Notes: a model not told the origin generated them from the sequence alone. DNA of 64,000 bases from Trichoplax adhaerens (GCF_000150275.1 NW_002060943.1:7448066-7512065), one strand, 5' to 3'; positions 20,811 to 34,543 are shown, counted from the first letter of the stretch. Numbers and translations: made by a program.

Positions 20811-23800
20811 AGTATCCAAAAAACAAAACACTGTACTGTACTGATCTTATTCGTCAAGTCAGTCTAGACCTGTCAGAGGTAAGCCTTCAGACACGGTCAA
20901 TAGCCGAGAGCTTGCTCAATGCTTATGGCTGAAAATGGACTAAATGACTGTACTGCGATTTTTGTCCTCTCGTAACGCGTCATAAAATTTTGCACTTTGC
21001 AGTTCACAAGGTCGCCCCGTTGGCCGCAATCCACGACTGTGCTTTACAAAACATGGTCCAGCGCTATACTGTGTAGCCCAAATGAATTGGTGCATCTTGA
21101 ATACTACTACAGTATACTGTACAGTACAGTACTACAAGAGCTCTACAGTGTACAGTATGTTATCTACAGTACTGCCGAGTCCAAACGATACTGTACAAGA
21201 AGCAGACAGTGACGTAGGCAGTGACGTTCATGCTCGACGTACTGTACAGTACTACTATGCTACTGTCAGACTCGATACAGTAGGCAGGCTAAAAGTAGAA
21301 GGAAAAGAATCGAACCCCCATCACAACGAGTCGATAAAATACAGCATACTGCTATACCTGACTCGATATCACTCGTAGATAGGACATATCCACATCGCGA
21401 GGGTTCGGTTAATGTAACGAGAGGACATCGATCATTCACCGTCTTCAATTGCAAGTCTGGATCAATCGAATATACTGTACTAGACGAGGATATTGCACAA
21501 TGCAAGTCCAAAAATGACTACCCTATGCCCAAATGCCTAAAGCCATATCATTTGTAATGTAAGTTACGTTAATTTACCCTCAATGATTCAATCAGAAAAG
21601 GAAAGATAATGGATAGGACTGGATAAAATGTTGACAAAACTATGACTTGGAAAATGGCAACTTTGTCTGACACCATTTACGTATAAATTACTGCACAGCA
21701 TTAATAAATAACAATAATATCCTGATCAATAAAAGACATGAATAATATAGCATGATAATAGCCCATGTAAATGAATAAAACAAAAACGATAATGACGTAT
21801 TTTGCTACGCATGGGCTGCTTTCTGTGTTGATTGTTTGTTGATAGCGACGCCGATCATCATGAACTAGTGGTGAGCTGGAGTCAACAGTGGAATGCTCGA
21901 ACTCTCTACAGTAGAGACGATTGTCGCAGTAATGGCACTACTGTCTGTAAATCTGTACTCTATCATCATCGATCGATGCGTGTAAGGAAACTGTACTTAC
22001 AACTAATTTATGCCGCTCTATAACTGTCTACTGATACTTGGTGTGGAACTGTCAATCCGACAAAAGAAGCATCTTCTCTATTCATAATCACAAGGTTGAA
22101 TAGCCGCTTGCTTACCTATTCTTAGCATATAAACTACACTAATCAGTTCTGCCAAGAAAAAAATATTTACCACTGTAAATATCATCATCAGTGTTGAAGA
22201 GTCATTACGCATCGACTCTTGTGCTGTTGAAAACTTTCCTTACGGTAATAAACAAGTGTCGGTATCGGCAGCATTTCAAGATGTCCTATTTGCTTAGGAT
22301 ACAATATTATACAGTATATAATAAAATTGATTATTTATTCTATATTACTCTGAGACATGTGTACATACGACTCTACCTCATCATCGAATAAATGTGGACA
22401 TTCTTATAACGTCAATCACTACTAGAATAGAATCGTAATGCTTGTTTTAAATGCTAAAGTCACTCACAACCATGGCTAATAATTGTAAATGATGTTATTT
22501 TGGATCGATTGAAACAAAGACTGTATTGTTACTTGTCCATCATGTTTTTATCATATTTTTGATTATCTAATCTATTTACTATGATTATGGATAGATAATA
22601 CAGAGAATAACGGTGAACAAAACATTATTATAGCCCTACGCTATATGTTCATGCTTCATCATCACCTTGGGATCGAATGTGGGCAAATCATATACTGTAC
22701 TCTTTGTCACTTAATATATCAGCGTACAGCAGTAGAAATCTTTGACAACGAGCAAACCGAGCAGATAGCGTAAACCATCAAAACAAATTTGGATTTTCAA
22801 GTGACACATGTCTTCCCATCGATTATACAGTATAATATTATAGTAACTCTATCACACAAGACATCCAATTTATGATGTCACTCATAGTATACGTAGCATC
22901 ACTTACTTCCTCGCCACTGGATAGATAGCTGCAAAAGATCCTTTTCCAAAGTTAATTTACAACATACTTCATGTCCCAAAATTCGGTCTTTATCACTGAC
23001 ACACTGATCGATTGAAAAGCCAACCGTCAACACGTTACTCTTGAACGTAGCATTTTAATGTACTGTATAACCTTAATACGTATCCTATAATGACGCTTGA
23101 AATACTATACAGTAATTAGCATAAATTAATCATTTAATGACTAATTTACAAGTTATTTACAATTACTTCAATAACAAAACTCCATTCTTTTCTTACTAGT
23201 CTACATATCAACGCAATAAATACCAGATTCTATGTCATACATATAATGTCGGTAATTGGTCAGTTAGACATGCACAAAAGCTATTTTTCTTCTCATTGTC
23301 ATCATTTTTCCCCTTGTAATCTGACTAAAATACGCTGAGCGCTAAGTTGACGATCAACTAGCATGACTTTAACATCAGTAGACAGGATAGCGATTAAACC
23401 AAGAGGTCATCGTCAATCTATACATTTACCTTTATTTTGTCGCTCTAAAATTGGTGGATATATTTCCAATACAAGCGATAGAAATGTATTATGATGAATC
23501 CATGTAATCTGTCCAAAATCGACTGTTATTAGTCAATATTCAATTCCTACAATGGGCCAGCCAATACGCGCAAAATAAAAAAAGGAACCGTTGCCGTTCG
23601 ATATGAAATTAATTAATAACCGATCAACTCAAAACTCTAGTATAGAATAATGATGATTATATTTATTAAATCATTTTCCGATATATTATTGCATTAGGGT
23701 ACAAGTAGGCGGACTCCTTCAGACGCCTTACGACCGTAACCAAAGCACATACTTGTACTTGTAAACAAACCATGAATGGAGCAGTTGTCTCTCTTAGTAA

Positions 23801-24838
23801 ATTCAAATCAAAGTGTACAAAATGATTGTCTGTTTTTCGCCGTGATTATACAACGGTTACACAATGCAAGACGAAAATAGCTGCTATAAATCTGTCAACA
23901 AGTAGACGTTTGTGTATTTTTATCTGAAACACAAGCAAGTTTAAGATCATGGAAACATGGCAGCGACTTTTTGGTAGCGAGAAAGAGTTGCCGTTGTCGT
24001 GATTACAGTAACAGTTTACAACGCTACACCATGACTGGAGTAACATAACTGATGGAATGAATGAATATTTGTTTGTAACAAGTACAATCAATTCGCTCTT
24101 GCAATTGAATGTTTTCTTGTGGTCGGAACAAAGCGTCAAGATGTGCAATAATGATCCTAAGCTTTCTTAGACATCCAAGCAAAATTGTTTCATGAATAAT
24201 TATAAATTAGCAGTATCATAAGACAAATGAATGAATTAAATTACAAAAATTGAACCGCTTTCTTTTATCACTATAATCTCCTCTATTAGAGTGGTGTACA
24301 TATACATGACAAAATTGATCTATGATGAATCAACTCATCATTATAACTTCTACATCATAGTACAAAGAAAAGGTATCATTCACATATAAGTAGTACGGTC
24401 AAATGATTGATAAATAGTTGATTGGCAGCCCATGCTTTCCAACTTTAATAACTGGAATATTGTAGCAAAGCTCAGCAAAAGGGTAACCTTTAACAATAAT
24501 GACTACTGAACGTGAATTGTCTTTTACCTCCTTTTATAGATAACTTTAGGTATATGTATATTACATGTTACAGCAGGGATAATTGACAAAGTCAATAGCT
24601 AGAAGGCAATGTAAGATTCTATGCTGTATATATACACAATACAATATTGAGATATTACATTTGCATTGGAAGAAAGACGTTTCACTATCCAGCTATTCTA
24701 CTCGTAGCGATGGACTACAATGTTGAAGATAGTAATTTAACGTATTTAATGTCAATTTGATAAAGCAACCACATTGTAAGCAACGGCAATCTCAAAATTT
24801 CATAATACAGATATAGTAACATTATTTACTGAGAATAC

Positions 24839-25827
24839 TTATAGACAGATGTCTTTGCCACTGAACAATTTACTATCAAATTGATGAAATCGTATGTATA
24901 AATTTTCATTGCTATCCATTAATACAGTGTAAAGCTTAACACCAACACCACAGGCCCCATGAATTGTGAAATTACCCGTGGTTCGAATCAATTCGAGATC
25001 ACCGACGTCAGACATAATCTTTCGGATTCGTTGACCATTATCCAATCTAAACGTCCATCGATGCCAAGGACACACTATACAAGGGACCAAACGTTGATCT
25101 TCACTGATTAAATTTTCGATGTCACCGAGATGCAGTGGCCCACCTAAGCATAAATAATTATATTTAGCAAGTAAAAAAAGCATACAATTTATCATCATCA
25201 ATACACGATCTGTTGATTCCCTAAAAGTAAATTTGTGGCAGAATACAGAAGGGATAACAAGTGTAAAAATTACAGTTCCATTGATAACATACAGTCTACT
25301 AAATATCTAGAGGTAACTCTAGCCCAAGTTTTTTTGTACCTAGATGAGGACATGCATCTTCTATAGCGTATACAGTCGTACCAAAGCGAAATAAAGCAAT
25401 TGTAACACAATTCACTCGAACTCTTGTTCCAAATGATTTCTTTTCCAATTTCTTCAACGATTCGGATCTGTGCAAGTCCGTGGTCATATCTATCTGCATA
25501 TTACTGCAGTCCGGTAGATCTACATATTATTTGCATACAAGGAAACTAAATACAGTATAGCATTGTGCTGGATAACACTTTTACATCTTGAAAACAGGAT
25601 ACAATGACTCCTATAATGCTTGATAATGCAGATCTTTGATCAAGTAGCTATGAATAAATTCTCTCAGATTATATCCGTATAACTACATCATATTAATTGT
25701 AGGTTGTTAAAAAATATTGATATTTCGCACAAATACTTTCTTAATGACCAGTGATTCAGTTACCTGATAGTTGAACTGCTATAGGGAAATCGAGAGTGTC
25801 AGAGTCTTGCTGGTGAGTTTTAGCCAT
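24839..25827 (-). CDS. RFESD: Rieske domain protein of the RFESD type (3 exons)
   Basis: Exons 25827-25764, 25489-25340 and 25143-24839 join in phase to 172 aa, close to the human RFESD length (about 157). It is a small soluble protein with one Rieske [2Fe-2S] domain; its redox partner is unknown. Cluster ligands are visible: C68 and H70 in ACPHLGG, and C96 and H99 in CPWH. GGPLHLGDIE and PCIVCPWH match RFESD closely and set it apart from oxygenase ferredoxins and the bc1 Rieske protein. The loop between H70 and C96 is 25 residues, about five longer than in human. There is no signal peptide or membrane anchor. The ATG at 25827 opens an exon encoding MAKTHQQDSDTLDFPIAV and ends TCAG|GTAACT. 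The acceptor at 25490 (GCAGATAG) is the one that keeps phase; nearby AGs do not. Confidence 0.9.
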
Positions 25828-28800
25828 CTGGCGCAAAAGCTTCAAGTTTAGGTACAAATATGTTCAGCTACGAAAAACATCCAACTTTCCTATCAGTCTA
25901 CACGATATGATTTTAACACTTTTTAATTACGTGATGAATGAAGTATAGCATTTTGCGGTCCAAACACGTGTCATAAGTTATACTTTGCCATGCTGCACAG
26001 AGGAAGCAACTGTACATATCGATAAATTAAATTAAATCTTTAATTTGAATATACAATATATAAGCTTTCTGCACTACCAAACTGATGCTACTCTTGAATG
26101 TTGACATGGAGAGGAGTGGGAATAAAGTGTCAAACGTGCATTTAAAACGATTGTACAGATTCATAGCTTTTTACTTATAACACAGAAAAGTCAATAAAAG
26201 GCGATAAATTTCATTAGCAATACAATCTAAAGACTGTAAGGCTCCTGTACTAACAGATTAATGTTATTTATACTCAGTAAACAGCAACTCTGAATATTCG
26301 CTACCCTCTGCAAGTCAAAGACGATTAGTAATTATAATTATGGATAAATTCTATTGTATAAGCTTAACAATTTAGAGCTGTCCACTGTCTAGAATTATTT
26401 CGATATGGAATTGTCCAAATGGAACTTATTTAATTAACTAGGTGTATTCTGGACAGCTCTACTGAACATGCCTTAACGTACAGTACATCTGGCTCCTGCA
26501 GTCGTCTATGGATAATATAATCTATCGTTTTAAGTTGACTACGCAACAAGTCTACGAGAAGAGTATTTACTTGTAATTACACATGTTTGACAATTCACCA
26601 AGCACAGCTGTGTAGTGGGAAAGTGATCGTAAAACCTCTAACTTAAAAACATTCACTATTAGCCATAATAAATAAATTATAATTAATTACAACATAATGC
26701 ATCATAAAATAGGCTTACTTCAGTCTACATCGAATAAAATCAAATTAAAGAACAATACACTCATTTCGGAGCATTTCCATACTACAGTATTTCATAAGGT
26801 ATGCACAATATTGTACTGTATGCTGGACATAATGAAACGAGTGATAACAAGAAATTACCGATTTACCTTTACCTCCTACTGTAAGAACACCTTGGTTTGC
26901 TGCGAGTATTTTTCAATTAAATACTATACATAATATAGTTTACAGCACAGTATTAATGAAGTAGAGTATATTGACGTCCTAGGAATAACATTTTACTACC
27001 GTAATGCCCTGCTAAGCAATTACAGCATTCCTTTATATTTCCTGTTACACGGTAATGCAGAGAAGAAAATGAAAAATTTCCCTATCCAGCAGACTAGTAA
27101 ACTAATAACTTATTTCTTTGACTAAGTACATTTTGCCTTTTATTTTCATATAAGATTGAAGAGATAGCGCGCTATCGCTAGCATTCAACTTGTTGATATG
27201 ATTCAGCGAAGCAGACGCTAGACGCCACAGCGGCTAGACAGCCACCAGACAAGAAATTGCACTCTAGTTCTCTATTCGCTATTTCAATGTGCTGAATAAA
27301 TGGAGGAGAGTCTGGATGAGCTGTCTACGAGAGCTTGATCAAGGTAAAAAGATAAGAATGTTGGCCTTAATTTAATTAAATTAAAATGCCAAATCATAAG
27401 AATGCTATAATATCTTTTGCCGAAGCTGTGGAGCTGTGACACTGGTAAAAAGTTAGCTACGTACAGTCAAATTCGTGATCGAAGTATTCGTATAAAATAA
27501 AATAAAATGACCCCACATTTCTTCAAAAGCAAAAAATTATCCCATAAACCCTACTTCAGGTCATGGTAAAATCGAAGCAGCTTTGGTCGTCAAGGACGTA
27601 CTGTAAATTACTTGAACAGGGAATGTGGGCGTGCTGTACTGTATGTGTACAAAAGCTGAATTAAAAACACCCTATTTGAGTTACAGTATGCGAATTTTTT
27701 TATCAGAGAAAAGTTTTTACAGATTAGAGGTACTGAATCAAGCCGGCATATGGTCTCCAACTTTGGCCCTAATGGTAAATTACTGCAGCAAAGATTGATT
27801 CAATGCAACTGCAAATATTAAAATGTTGCTGCTGCAAGGGCGCTGTCAGTAAATTTGTTAAACATCTCCAGCTTACAGAGTTGTACAATTTGAATTGGCC
27901 TTCAAAGTCGGGATTTTATTGGTAACTACTCAGGGGAAATCTTGCTATTTCTACTGCATTCTCTGACGGTAACTTAAATATGGGATGGATCTGTCACTGT
28001 AAATAAGACTAAAAGAGATACAGGATAAAATTGCATGCTTAAAATATAAAAGTAATGATATTAATTAATTTTAAAGGTTAGTAACTTCATACGTACTGTA
28101 TACTCATAGTCTGGAACTGAGAGTAGCTCGCAGAAAAGTACTAGAAGGCAAAGCTTCTATATCGGAAAATCTGGATCGGAGCTGATATCGATAGGACAAA
28201 AATGGAAGGATAGGGCTAATTCTGGCCGATGATGATCATTGATTATCAGCGACAACTGTGCGATAGCAAGCAACACATGTGTCTAAGCTCGTTTACCAAC
28301 TACTACTAAAAGTTTTTTACAAATAAAAAATGTAAACTTTAAACTGCAACATGCAGTGTTTAATGACCCACATGCTCCATGCGGTCAGATCAATAAGAAT
28401 CTGGGACAAATCTACAAAAATACCCGATAAGTCAATATTGCTTTATGAAAATAATAAGAAATGGAATAAATTAATTTTTAATCTATCATTACCATACTGG
28501 AGGTAAATTAAAATCAGATCAAATTCTTGTTGCTATCATGATTTGTGGGGTCGATTTCACAACCGGCTTTTATGAATTCTTAAAAAATGATGACAAACAT
28601 TCGATAGGATTAAACGTTGCCGTATGCCAATTCATCGACTAATGATAATAAAACGCATATAGCGCGGGAAATCCTATTACTGGCTAATGTACACTTAGTG
28701 TACAGCATCAAAATAAAGTTTGCCGTGCCAATATGCGGTATATTGATCACTGCTACAAGATTTTTTTGCTGTTAGTTTAGATCACTTGGCTAAAAGGCTT

Positions 28801-30334
28801 TACAGAACAATAATGTTTCAGTGAGTAATTTACTGTCGATTAATTTATACTGTAGCTTACTGCTTTTTAGTTCATTAATTATTACGGCAAGTACAGTACA
28901 TTGCTAGGAACAATTTTGGAAGCTATCAATAGAAATCATTGGCAAATATCTTAATATGGAAACATGATGTGATACTTGGGATTTTTCTCCTTAAATCGCT
29001 AAGCATATAAAATAAATCTAGGGAAAATTAACGATATGCCACTATAAAATTTAAAATTTAACTTCAATTTTGAACCGTCAGCTACTCTGCTGTCCTAAAG
29101 ACTGGCAAATAAAAATTTTAACGACTGAATCAATAGGACTTTCTAAATTACTTATTGGGCTTTCCTTAGTAACTGCATAAATCGTCATGGTGGTGGCATA
29201 ATAATAGCAAATATAAACTCACTATGCCAGACATGAGGTGATCCAATTCAGCTACCGAGAAGTATCGGTTCCAATCTATTCGAATCAGTACTGCAATAAT
29301 GGTTATTTTGAACGCCTATTTCACAAATAAATCATCTAAGCGTGTTGTAGACAATCAGTACCATCGTGCTAAAAGTGTATGTGGATTTATCGATGGCCAT
29401 TTGCGTTAAGAGGATTTCATCTTCATTTCTATAGCAATGAATTATTAACTAGATCGCATAGGCATACAAATTACCGTTTTGACTAGCATTCGACTGGAAA
29501 TACTTGAAACAGTATACTGAATTGTGCTCAATTTGTTTTCAAATACGAATTACATTTAAGAAATGCTCGAGTAATTAATATATATCTATATATATATAAT
29601 AAATTATATTACTACTAACGTTATTGAAGAAAAGCAAAGACGATTGATCCAGTATTCACCTTTTAGTTACATCATTTATTTTAGAAGGTTATCCATTCAA
29701 ACTTTTTGAATAGATTTCAGACAATCTACAAATTAGTCTCAAATTGTATGAGATTTGTTGAATCACTAAAATGTAAAATTGAGATAACCCTATATTATAT
29801 CAATATACTCAGTACCGAGTACTTGGTTATGTTACAATCTATAATACTCGTATAAATATACAAAGTGCATTAATTATATATTATAGATGCACATTCCTCT
29901 ATCATCGGCGACGAAAGAGGTAAGATAGGGCAAGCGTATGCCTTAGACCAATCATTAATATAAAACAGCTATCTCTATGCATGTATAAATAATTTATAGC
30001 TGTAAAATATAGTTTCCTTTTTCTGCCTTCCAAGAGTGAATTGATTAAAATTCGAGCAGGATTGAAACCAATGATAAATAATTATAACATGTATATATAC
30101 TGTACAGTATACAGCCTGATATTCATGAAAATCACTGGATTTAAAATCAAGGTTAATATCGTATAATACAAAGCTGACAAGATCAATAGAAGCAAGTCTA
30201 ATGAATTATGTATTATAAGAGGTACAATGTAATATTAACAAATCTTGGCCAACATGATTTTAATTTCTAATATAGTACACAAGGGGAAAATAGGTTAATT
30301 AGGATGAAGAAAGTTAATAAGCATTTCCAACCAA
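25828..30334. other. intergenic between RFESD and CNBD2-like, no gene seen
   Basis: About 4.5 kb with only short stop-broken frames. It contains the small inverted-repeat element at 26373-26461 and a TA-rich microsatellite near 29578-29600. The left end should include the RFESD promoter. No RNA gene is evident. Confidence 0.55.
26373..26461. mobile_element. possible miniature inverted-repeat element (MITE-like)
   Basis: TAGAGCTGTCCA (26373-26384) and its exact reverse complement TGGACAGCTCTA (26450-26461) flank a 65-bp AT-rich centre. Read as TA + GAGCTGTCC ... GGACAGCTC + TA, it resembles a Tc1/mariner-type insertion with a TA target duplication. It has no coding capacity. With a single copy seen, a chance or structural inverted repeat remains possible. 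Confidence 0.45.
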
Positions 30335-33300
30335 TTAAATACTATATACTTCGCTGGAAATTTTGTCATATAAGGCTTTAGAAGCGCTACTTGTATTTCG
30401 ATTTTGGTAAATAGATCCTAAACTACCCTGAATTTTTGACAATCTAACATTTGTTTTAGTGATATCATCAGCTATTACATCGTCTTCCGCATCATCATAC
30501 CCATACGCTACGTTATCTGATCTCATGCCTCGTTGGCGCCTTCTTAAATAAGGTCGGATGCCATTATCATCAGCATTATAGCTACTTATGCTAGCACTAT
30601 CTTCATCACCAACGATAATTTGCGGGCGTAGAAATTTTTGCCTAATTTTGTCGTTAATTAAACTATTCGATGACGTTCGAGATCGACGAATAGGTTCTAA
30701 ATCATTACCATTATTTTCGTTACTATTGACTCCACTATCACTAGTTGGTGTTGCTAGCCCCTGGCGCAAATCTTGAACTCGTTGTCTAAACCGTTGTAAA
30801 GTAGAACTACTCTCCCTGGGAATAGCATCGTCCAAAGGTTGTTCCTTAGTTGTGGTGTGATGTATTTTTGTAGAATTGGAAGAAGTAAAGCTTAAAAAGA
30901 GAGAGGAAGGTCCAGGAGCTGGTGTCGATAATCGATCTGATGTTTCCCTCTGCCTATTGATACTATCGGCTTGGCCAGGCCATTTCGCCCACCCAGATGA
31001 TCCTTTCTTTGTCGCTGGCATTTGTGCTAAATCATGACCTTTGATTTTAAGCAATGTTTCATTGAGAGTCATCGATTTAAATCCTTGCCAGTTTTCAAAT
31101 TCAGTGTAGCGTCGACATAGTTCTTCATTGCTAGTCAACCTACCGATAAATATGATCAAATAGGAGATCAAATTGGAGCTACAACTAATTATTGATCCAA
31201 CTATTGCTAAGTTTAAATTAACAAGCGCTGCATCATTATGTCTAATAGCTAATATTGCCTTAACGTTGATTGCATTTATATCACTACATAATAAAGTTTG
31301 GTCTTAATAATTTCTTACATGATAGGATTCTTGGATTCCAATTTAATGATATTCAACCACCCTGAAGGTGCCATAAGTTTTAGCCTTTTCTTTGATATTC
31401 GTAATATTTTTGCACCGGCACTGACTAATGTAAATCCAGGGGCATTTTCGTCAGATAACGTCAATAAATCCTTTGAATAATATTAGATAAAATTAAATTA
31501 GTCATTTATAGCTTCTTAATTGCATAAATAAATCATTCCTTAATTGGTAAGCGATAGAACAACAAAAATCATATTATCAATGTTAAAATGCAATTGACAA
31601 TCAACATATTACATATTGAAAATTTTTTCTACATTTTTAAATAACAGATTACTTTTCATGATAGACATTTAGTGTTTTGCAATGCATAGTCGGAAAATGA
31701 TATGTACAAGAATTTAACTTACACATGCATCGCCACGTTTTAAACTCCCAACATAAAGTAAGACTTTAGAGTTCAAGTGAGATTTTGTTCCTGTTTTCAC
31801 TGATGCCGAAAGTGGGGTGTTGAGACGCTGCCCTGGCTGGATACAAGGTTTTTTAACTTCTTTGGGAACTTTATTTAAATCAACTTCTCTTAGGCAATCA
31901 CATTTCCCCTACCATTCATTAAAATGACAATATCGCAAATAAATCAATCACCAACATATTAAAATGATATTCACAATAATTAATAGGCTGGCTATTTTTA
32001 TAACTATTTAATGATTCTATTTATTATAAATTAAACGTAAAATAATTAATTTAATTTATTTTATGTAACAAACCTCCATAAGAAAGTTAATTGATAACGA
32101 TGATGTCGTATTGCAATCAATGATTTTTCCATGTTTGTACTAAAAAATTTAAGGATATCATTTTATAATCAACAAATTAAATTCACAATCATTAAATTAA
32201 AGCTCTCATTAGCAAGAACACAGTGATTAGAATGGTGTAAAGGATAATTAATTACAATGATAACCAATGCTACTTCAATAGCAGTTTTCGACTACTAATC
32301 TAGTAAAGGAATACCTCGCGCAATTGTGCTTCAAAGCATATTTCGCTTAATAATTCATCAGACCAATCATTAAATATCTTAAACAACCTGCAAGAAATTA
32401 TAAAACTGGGGTTAGTGTTTCTTGAAGTAATAAAGTATGCATGATACTACCCATAGTATACCTTGTCTTTTCGATCTTAGCCTCATGTTCGCGTAAAAAT
32501 TCATCAGCGCAATACTTTTGAAAGATTCTATCGTCGATGGAGAGTAGTTCTACGTTTTCTCTTGCTTTTACAGTAGCGGTTCGTCGTTTGGTTTTCGATA
32601 TCAATGCAAGTTCCTTTAACAGACCAGTAGTAATATAATTTATTAATTATTTCATTCCTTATAGACAAGGATCGTACTATTATAAATTGGTTACTAGTGA
32701 TTGTATCACCAACTTACCCCAAAAGAAACACCAGAGGTGAGAATATTCTCCATTCTACTATAAGTTTTTCCTTTCGAATCTGGTTCTTCAATGGATACTG
32801 ATAAGGAGCCATGAAATATCATATAAAAGCAGAATCCCTCGTGGCCTTGTCTCAGAACGACTCGCCCTTCTTCATATCTGCAATAATGAGAATATTCCAT
32901 AGGTCATTACCACAATCGCCGAATCACACACCTTTGAAGGAATTATATCTACTTTGCGCTACTATTATGTCAAGTTATTACCTGCAAAATTCAAAGTGGC
33001 GTACCAATTCCATTTGCACATGATTAGGAAATCGATCGAAACAGCCAAGACCTCGAAATAAATTTCTTAAATTTAATAGATCTGTATGTGAACGTGATTC
33101 GGGTGCTGACCACAATACACTTCTTGCCCATTGAGGCATATGCATCTATAATATTTCAAAAGTAGAATAAGATACAGTAGAGCAGATTATCCTAGCATAA
33201 AGTGGTATATCGTAACTATTTATTCTTCATCGGCAAATACTAAGATGGAGCTATCTACTTACAGTTCGAGACCGAGCATATTCTTTTTTACTAAAGGCTA

Positions 33301-34543
33301 ATGATTTTGATCTTCTATTACCATTGTCCACAGTATAATAGTTAAGGTCAATAAACGATGAACTATTATTCTTAAATGCATATTCTTTCATGCCTGTACA
33401 GACACGAATGAACAATCTCACGATACGACATAGTTTGATAAATTTTACGCGTACCTAGACAGTAAGAAGCAAATGTGTGATTCAGTTAAATTTTAAATTA
33501 CTAATCATAAATGTAGTTTTGTAAATATAATATTTACATCTTTTATAGCAAATCAGGCGGTAGTAAAATGTATTCAAATTTTTAATATTGTAAAGGTATC
33601 AATGTTAAATTTTAGCGGTTGAAGGAAGTGGAAAGTGTTGAAATAGAATTACTCTAAGAATATTCGCGTAGCTGCGCAATTTACGTTCTAGTTGTGCTAT
33701 TTGTGAAAAGGATTGGCCTACAAAGAATATGCCTTTTGTCCTCTAAATAAGCCGTACCGGGTTTAAGCGTGTTTCAATTTCATCGGCATTTTTGCAACCG
33801 TTAGGATCCTCTTTCTTGTCTGCAGCTTCCACTTTATCAGCCCAAGTAGCTAAGCTACGTAAATACCTATCACTAATATTCGTTCCATTTGTATAGGAAG
33901 AAATTTTTCTTCTCGAGGAATTCTTCTTGTCTTCTCCGGCTGTAGTGTGTGATATTCGTCTATTTGATTTATTTTGATCCTTTCTAGATGATTCGGTCAA
34001 TGATACTCTTCCACGTTTTGTCATAGATAGCGAATCGGTACTATTATTAGCACGATCTCCAAAATTAAAACGTTTCTGAGTTGTTTCATCAAATTTAGGC
34101 AATGGAGTCATTAATACTGCTGCAGGAGAAGGCCTTCGATCAATTGGTGTAGTGCTCGAGCTTGAACCAACGCTGGTTCTTTTATTGTGAAATGTGGATA
34201 CAGGTAGACCAGCATCATTAACATCGATGGTCATAACACGTCTACCTCGTTTTCGATCGAAATGTAATTGTAATTCTTTCTTTTGATCACCAAAGGATTG
34301 ACTTTTTCTAAGTGGATGATTTCTATAGCCGGCATAACTTTCATCGACTTCTTGTAATTGTATTACTTGATCCTCTTCATCTTGATCATAATCTTGATCG
34401 ACCGAGTAGATGCTGTTTTCAGAATTAAAATTTGTAAAAGTGGATTGAAAGCACGATCCTGCTGTTCTAGGCCGTTGTCTCGAAGTTTTAATATCTGTTA
34501 GTAGTTTTGACAATGTATTTTGAGAATTTTTTGTACTATTCAT
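30335..34543 (-). CDS. CNBD2-like cyclic nucleotide-binding protein (about 10-11 exons)
   Basis: Exons 34543-33758, 33454-33263, 33145-32982, 32877-32718, 32613-32462, 32387-32315, 32139-32074, 31908-31723, 31470-31319 and 31139-30335 join in phase to 911 aa. CNBD2 binds cAMP and is needed for sperm function in mammals. The CNB domain lies near residues 340-470: RQGHEGFCFYMIFHGSLSV, then a complete phosphate-binding cassette FGELALIS...RRTATV (433-449). A basic helix (VKFIKLCRIVRLF) precedes it. After it come a second, divergent CNB-like half and a segment LTSNEELCRRY...WQGF that matches the CNBD2 C-terminus. The N-terminal 260 residues and the last 270 are Ser/Arg-rich and disordered, making this longer than human CNBD2 (576 aa). 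Intron 1 is uncertain: an extra exon 33717-33653 (QIAQLERKLRSYANILR) would require a weaker donor at 33799 (AACG|GTTGCA), giving 919 aa. Confidence 0.85.

Larger units (their letters stand above)
20212..24838. other. intergenic between BRSK and RFESD, no gene seen
   Basis: This holds the 5' flank of BRSK (left part) and the 3' flank of RFESD (right part). The stretch from 20.5 to 21.5 kb is less AT-rich and dense in TACAGTA/TACTGTA words and short tandem runs. A TC microsatellite lies at 20490-20507. The rest, 21.6-24.8 kb, is AT-rich with only short broken ORFs. Confidence 0.6.

Noticed and set aside
21290-21400. B-box-like GGGTTCGATTC on the minus strand, as in a tRNA
   Set aside because: The flanking bases do not form a sound T-arm stem, and no matching D-arm or acceptor stem is found at the right spacing.
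23846-24148. 100-codon minus-strand ORF
   Set aside because: Cysteine- and histidine-containing but without any recognisable domain, start context or partner exons.
33100-33150. Apparent frameshift in CNBD2-like exon 33145-32982
   Set aside because: It came from my misreading one base at a line break; on re-reading, the 164-nt exon keeps frame.
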